Assembly: GCA_947623645.1 (NCBI GenBank)
Contig: CANQHK010000050.1
Span: forward strand, 1-8,315
DNA: 8,315 nt
Direction: 5' to 3'
Origin: an uncultured Bacilli bacterium
Lineage (GTDB): Bacteria; Bacillota_I; Bacilli_A; RF39; UBA660
Program-made: the position numbers and the translations under genes
Shown: one piece after another, positions 5,636 through 8,315 of the stretch
Numbering within the stretch: the first letter of the stretch is position 1
Layout: every line of letters starts with the position of its first letter
Notes under the pieces: model-generated
What the model saw: the letters and a program-made list of their open reading frames with translations, nothing else
What the model was told of the DNA's origin: nothing
Database searches by the model: none

Positions 5636-6329
5636 ATTTTTTTATTTTTTCAATAGAACGTGGGTATTTTATAGGAGTTATTTCTTGTTTTTCAATTTTT
5701 ATTAAGGATCTTTTACTGTTTTCCATTGGTAAATAGAATTCTTTTATTTCAACAATTTTTGATTTTAATTCTTTTAACATTGATTTGCTTTCTTTTAATT
5801 CTTCTTCTACGTTTGATTTCATTGCAATAAAATAACCATGAATTTTTACCATAGGAATACATAATTCTTCTAAAACTTTGAGATTGGCGACGGCTCGTGC
5901 TGTTACAATATCAAACTTTTCCCGTTCTTTTTTTGCATAGTCTTCTGCTCTTGTATGAATCGCGGTAATTCCTTGTAAATTTAATTGTTGAATGGTGTTC
6001 TTTAAATAATTTACTCGTTTTTCTCTCGCATCAAGTAAAGTTATTTGCCAATCTGGAAAAGCAATTTTTAAGACAATTCCCGGAAATCCTGCCCCACTTC
6101 CTACATCACAAACTGTTTTTATTTGAGATGGATTTAAAACTTTTACTAACGTTAGGCTATCATAGAAATGTTTTAAATATACTTCTTCTTTTTGAGTGAT
6201 TCTCGTTAAATTCATTTTTTCATTTTCTTGAATTAAAATTTGATAAAATTCTTCGAATTTTTGAAGTTGATTTTGTGTTAAATGAATTCCTAATTTTTCT
6301 ACTTCTTCTACAAATTCTTGTTCTTTCAT
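5634..6329 (-). CDS. rsmG: 16S rRNA (guanine(527)-N7)-methyltransferase RsmG (GidB)
   Basis: RsmG uses S-adenosylmethionine to methylate N7 of G527 (E. coli numbering) in the 530 loop of 16S rRNA. In several bacteria its loss gives low-level streptomycin resistance. The protein has 231 residues, within the usual range. Visible motifs are MNLTRI (39-44), KHFYDSL (53-59), the SAM-binding glycine loop DVGSGAGFPGI (75-85), the motif II acid D100 in LLDAREKR, RAED (127-130) and TARAVA (143-148). The C-terminus has the expected YPR (222-224) but then ends quickly in SIEKIKK, shorter and more basic than the YPRKPGTPNKxP tail usual in Bacillus. The ATG shares four bases with the mnmG stop, and an AAGGA ribosome site lies nine bases upstream inside mnmG. 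A hairpin with a T-run overlaps its stop codon, making it the last gene of the mnmE-mnmG-rsmG unit. Confidence 0.97.
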   Translation of the reverse strand: MKEQEFVEEVEKLGIHLTQNQLQKFEEFYQILIQENEKMNLTRITQKEEVYLKHFYDSLTLVKVLNPSQIKTVCDVGSGAGFPGIVLKIAFPDWQITLLDAREKRVNYLKNTIQQLNLQGITAIHTRAEDYAKKEREKFDIVTARAVANLKVLEELCIPMVKIHGYFIAMKSNVEEELKESKSMLKELKSKIVEIKEFYLPMENSKRSLIKIEKQEITPIKYPRSIEKIKK

Positions 6330-8137
6330 AGTAACTTTTCCTTTTTTAAATAAACCATTAAAATGGATATATCAGCAGGATTTACTCCACTAATACGACT
6401 TGCTTGTCCAATCGAAGTGGGTCTTATATCCTTTAATTTTTGAAGAGCCTCATGCGCTAAATTTTGAACTTTATCATAATCTATATTTTCTGGAATTTTG
6501 ATATTTTCTAGATGAATCATTTTTTCTGCTTCTTGATTAGCCTTTTTAATGTATCCTTCATATTTTATCATAATTTCTACTTGTTCTTGAACTTCTTTGG
6601 ATTCTGTTAATTCTATAAATTCTTCAAGATTTTGCATTTTTATTTCGGGACGTTTTAAAAAATCATATAAAGTTAGTCCATCATTTAATAAAGAGGTTCC
6701 TATTTTGGCTAATTTTTCTTGAGTAGTTTTCGTTGGGGTTATTTTGGTGGTCTTTAATTTTTCAATTAAATTTTGGATACTTTCCTTCTTTTTTTGAAAA
6801 GCTTTATATTTACTATCCGAAATAAGTCCAATTTGATGACCATATTCCCGAAGTCTTAAATCAGCATTGTCATGTCTTAATAAAAGACGGTATTCAGCAC
6901 GAGATGTTAACATTCTATAAGGTTCTTTGGTTCCTTTGGTTACTAAATCATCGATTAGTACTCCGATGTAAGATTCATTTCTCTTTAAGATTAAAGGTTC
7001 CTTTCCATTTAATTTTTGAACCGCATTAATTCCTGCTATAAGACCTTGCCCTGCTGCTTCTTCATATCCACTCGTTCCGTTAATTTGACCTGCTGTAAAT
7101 AGATTTTCAATGATTTTTGTTTCGAGAGATTGTTTTAACTGCAATGGGTCAATAGCATCATACTCGATGGCATACGCATATTTTAAAATTTTAGCATGTT
7201 CTAAACCTGGTAAAGAATGAACCATTTTTTCTTGAATTTCTTCTGGCATGCTGGTGGAAAAACCTTGAATATAGATATCATCATAATAAATTGATTCTGG
7301 TTCTAAGAAAAGTTGATGTCTTTCTTTGTCTTTAAATCGTACTACTTTATCTTCAATGGAAGGACAATATCTTGGTCCAATTCCTTCTACATATCCTCCA
7401 TACATACTTGATTTTTCTAGATTATCTTGAATAATTTTATGAGTTTCTTTGGTGGTATAGATAAGATGGCATGGAACTTGATCTTCAATTTTATAGGTTG
7501 GAAGATGGTCAAAAGAAAATGCTCTTAGTACTTTATCTCCTTCTTCTTTGGAAGTTTTGGAAAAATCAATTGAATCTTTGGCAATTCGTGGAGGAGTTCC
7601 TGTTTTTAATCGTTGAATCGTAAATCCATATTTCTTTAATTTCGTGCTCAAATATTTGGACGGTTTTTCTCCGTGTGGTCCACTAACTGTTTTTGTAGCT
7701 CCTCTTAAAACAACTGCTCTTAGATAGGTTCCAGTTGTTAAAATAACTGCTTGCGATAAAATTTTTTCGCCATTTTCTAAAATAACTCCACCAACTTTAT
7801 TGTTTTCTACTATTAAATCTTCAACAATGGTTTCTAAAATTTCTAAATTTTTGGTACTTTTCAAGGTTTTTAACATTTCCTTTGGATACGTTATTTTATC
7901 CCCTTGTGCTCTTAATGCTTGTACAGCTGGACCTTTTTTGGTATTTAACATTTTCAATTGAATTTCTCTTACAATGATTCCTTTAGCTGTTCCTCCAATG
8001 GAAGGATTACAAGGCATATCTGCAATATTTTTTATATTTCCTGTTATTAAAAGTGTTTTCTTTCCAAGTCGAGCACTCGCAAGAGATGCTTCACATCCAG
8101 CATGCCCTCCCCCTACTACGATAATATCATACTGCAT
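6326..8137 (-). CDS. mnmG: tRNA uridine-5-carboxymethylaminomethyl modification enzyme MnmG (GidA)
   Basis: This FAD- and NADH-dependent partner of MnmE builds the cmnm5 group on U34 of tRNAs in the cytoplasm. At 603 residues it is slightly shorter than the usual 620-630. The FAD-binding dinucleotide loop is GGGHAGCEA (9-17). The conserved cysteine motif MPCNPSIGG is at 41-49 (Cys43) and the second cysteine motif RYCPSIEDK is at 256-264 (Cys258). Other family blocks are RLKTGTPPR (176-184), AGQINGTSGYEEAAGQG (349-365), TSRAEYRLLLRHDNADLRL (411-429), and a C-terminal MnmE- and tRNA-binding helical domain ending in IRPTSIGQASRISGVNPADI. The usual RPGYAIEYD reads KYAYAIEYD at 319-327, which I regard as lineage variation. 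The ATG start gives the expected MxYDIIVVGGGH terminus and follows a GGAG ribosome site with a 10-base spacer. The TGA stop overlaps the rsmG start as ATGA, which implies translational coupling. Confidence 0.98.
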   Translation of the reverse strand: MQYDIIVVGGGHAGCEASLASARLGKKTLLITGNIKNIADMPCNPSIGGTAKGIIVREIQLKMLNTKKGPAVQALRAQGDKITYPKEMLKTLKSTKNLEILETIVEDLIVENNKVGGVILENGEKILSQAVILTTGTYLRAVVLRGATKTVSGPHGEKPSKYLSTKLKKYGFTIQRLKTGTPPRIAKDSIDFSKTSKEEGDKVLRAFSFDHLPTYKIEDQVPCHLIYTTKETHKIIQDNLEKSSMYGGYVEGIGPRYCPSIEDKVVRFKDKERHQLFLEPESIYYDDIYIQGFSTSMPEEIQEKMVHSLPGLEHAKILKYAYAIEYDAIDPLQLKQSLETKIIENLFTAGQINGTSGYEEAAGQGLIAGINAVQKLNGKEPLILKRNESYIGVLIDDLVTKGTKEPYRMLTSRAEYRLLLRHDNADLRLREYGHQIGLISDSKYKAFQKKKESIQNLIEKLKTTKITPTKTTQEKLAKIGTSLLNDGLTLYDFLKRPEIKMQNLEEFIELTESKEVQEQVEIMIKYEGYIKKANQEAEKMIHLENIKIPENIDYDKVQNLAHEALQKLKDIRPTSIGQASRISGVNPADISILMVYLKKEKLL

Positions 8138-8161
8138 TTTTACTTTTCTCCTTTACTGATT

Positions 8162-8315
8162 TTATTTTCCTAAACAAAATTTACTAAAGAGTTCATCAAT
8201 TAGTTCTTCTTTATAAGTTTCTCCAATGATTTCTCCTAATTTTTCCCAACTTCTCTTGATATCCATCTCAATCATATCCATAGGAATTTGGTTGGAACAA
8301 GCACGAATTGCCTCT
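8162..8315 (-). CDS. mnmE: tRNA uridine-5-carboxymethylaminomethyl modification GTPase MnmE, C-terminal fragment
   Basis: This is the last 51 codons of mnmE; the start lies beyond the right edge. I translated it by hand from the minus strand: it reads [20 protein letters not shown], then IIGE..., and ends [13 protein letters not shown] followed by TAA at 8162-8164. The terminal C-[ILM]-G-K motif is the invariant end of MnmE and carries the conserved cysteine needed for tRNA modification. MnmE is a potassium-dependent dimeric GTPase. With MnmG it installs the (carboxymethyl)aminomethyl group at C5 of wobble uridine 34 in certain tRNAs, and its C-terminal helices pack with the N-terminal tetrahydrofolate-binding domain. 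The GTPase domain is not in the window. The gene ends 24 bases before mnmG with no terminator between them, so the two partner proteins are probably co-transcribed. The family call is secure despite the short fragment. Confidence 0.95.
   Translation of the reverse strand, partial: EAIRACSNQIPMDMIEMDIKRSWEKLGEIIGETYKEELIDELFSKFCLGK

Noticed and set aside
6076..6087. ATTCCCGGAAAT inside rsmG, resembling the Noc-binding site ATTTCCCGGGAAAT
   Set aside because: It needs a one-base deletion in each half, which breaks the symmetry and spacing of the site, and it encodes the conserved FPGI residues of the SAM-binding loop, so protein coding explains it.
6326..8137. KYAYAIEYD in place of RPGYAIEYD in MnmG as a possible loss of function
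   Set aside because: The flavin, cysteine and C-terminal motifs are all intact; such changes occur in functional low-GC relatives, so I treat it as lineage variation.

Overview
The window is an AT-rich, densely packed stretch of a low-GC Bacillota (Firmicutes) chromosome, with every recognisable gene on the minus strand. From right to left, the direction of transcription, the genes are: the 3' end of mnmE, mnmG, rsmG, a noc-type parB paralog, parA (soj), parB (spo0J), a small mechanosensitive channel, a 61-residue DUF951 protein and an AbgT-family transporter. The order mnmE-mnmG-rsmG-noc-soj-spo0J is the classic block beside oriC in Bacillus relatives. By analogy, the origin should lie beyond the right edge, so these genes would be transcribed away from it.

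The organism looks like a member of Bacilli in the broad sense, such as an Erysipelotrichia-like or uncultured gut Bacilli lineage. A Noc-type protein points to that group. All seven tryptophans seen in the window's proteins are encoded by TGG, and no gene is interrupted by TGA, so this is not a Mycoplasma-type (code 4) genome.

There appear to be three transcription units. Unit 1 (6326-8315 and beyond) is mnmE-mnmG-rsmG, covering tRNA U34 modification and 16S rRNA G527 methylation, and it ends in a hairpin terminator over the rsmG stop codon. Unit 2 is noc alone, with a near-consensus sigma-A promoter and its own hairpin terminator. Unit 3 starts at an extended -10 promoter before parA and runs parA-parB-mscS-DUF951-abgT with overlaps or gaps of 17 bases or less. 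It combines chromosome segregation with two membrane transport proteins. The last 94 bases on the left hold a perfect 10-bp hairpin and a possible promoter for a gene off the edge.

Most of this is a conserved housekeeping region and I see no new defence or mobile system. The points worth a second look are these: the Noc-like protein has Noc-type DNA-reading residues but lacks the N-terminal membrane-targeting helix and carries a roughly 95-residue acidic, proline-rich linker; an AbgT transporter with altered signature motifs ends the par unit; and the parA/parB junction has an unusual start arrangement. No parS or Noc-binding site is visible in the window.
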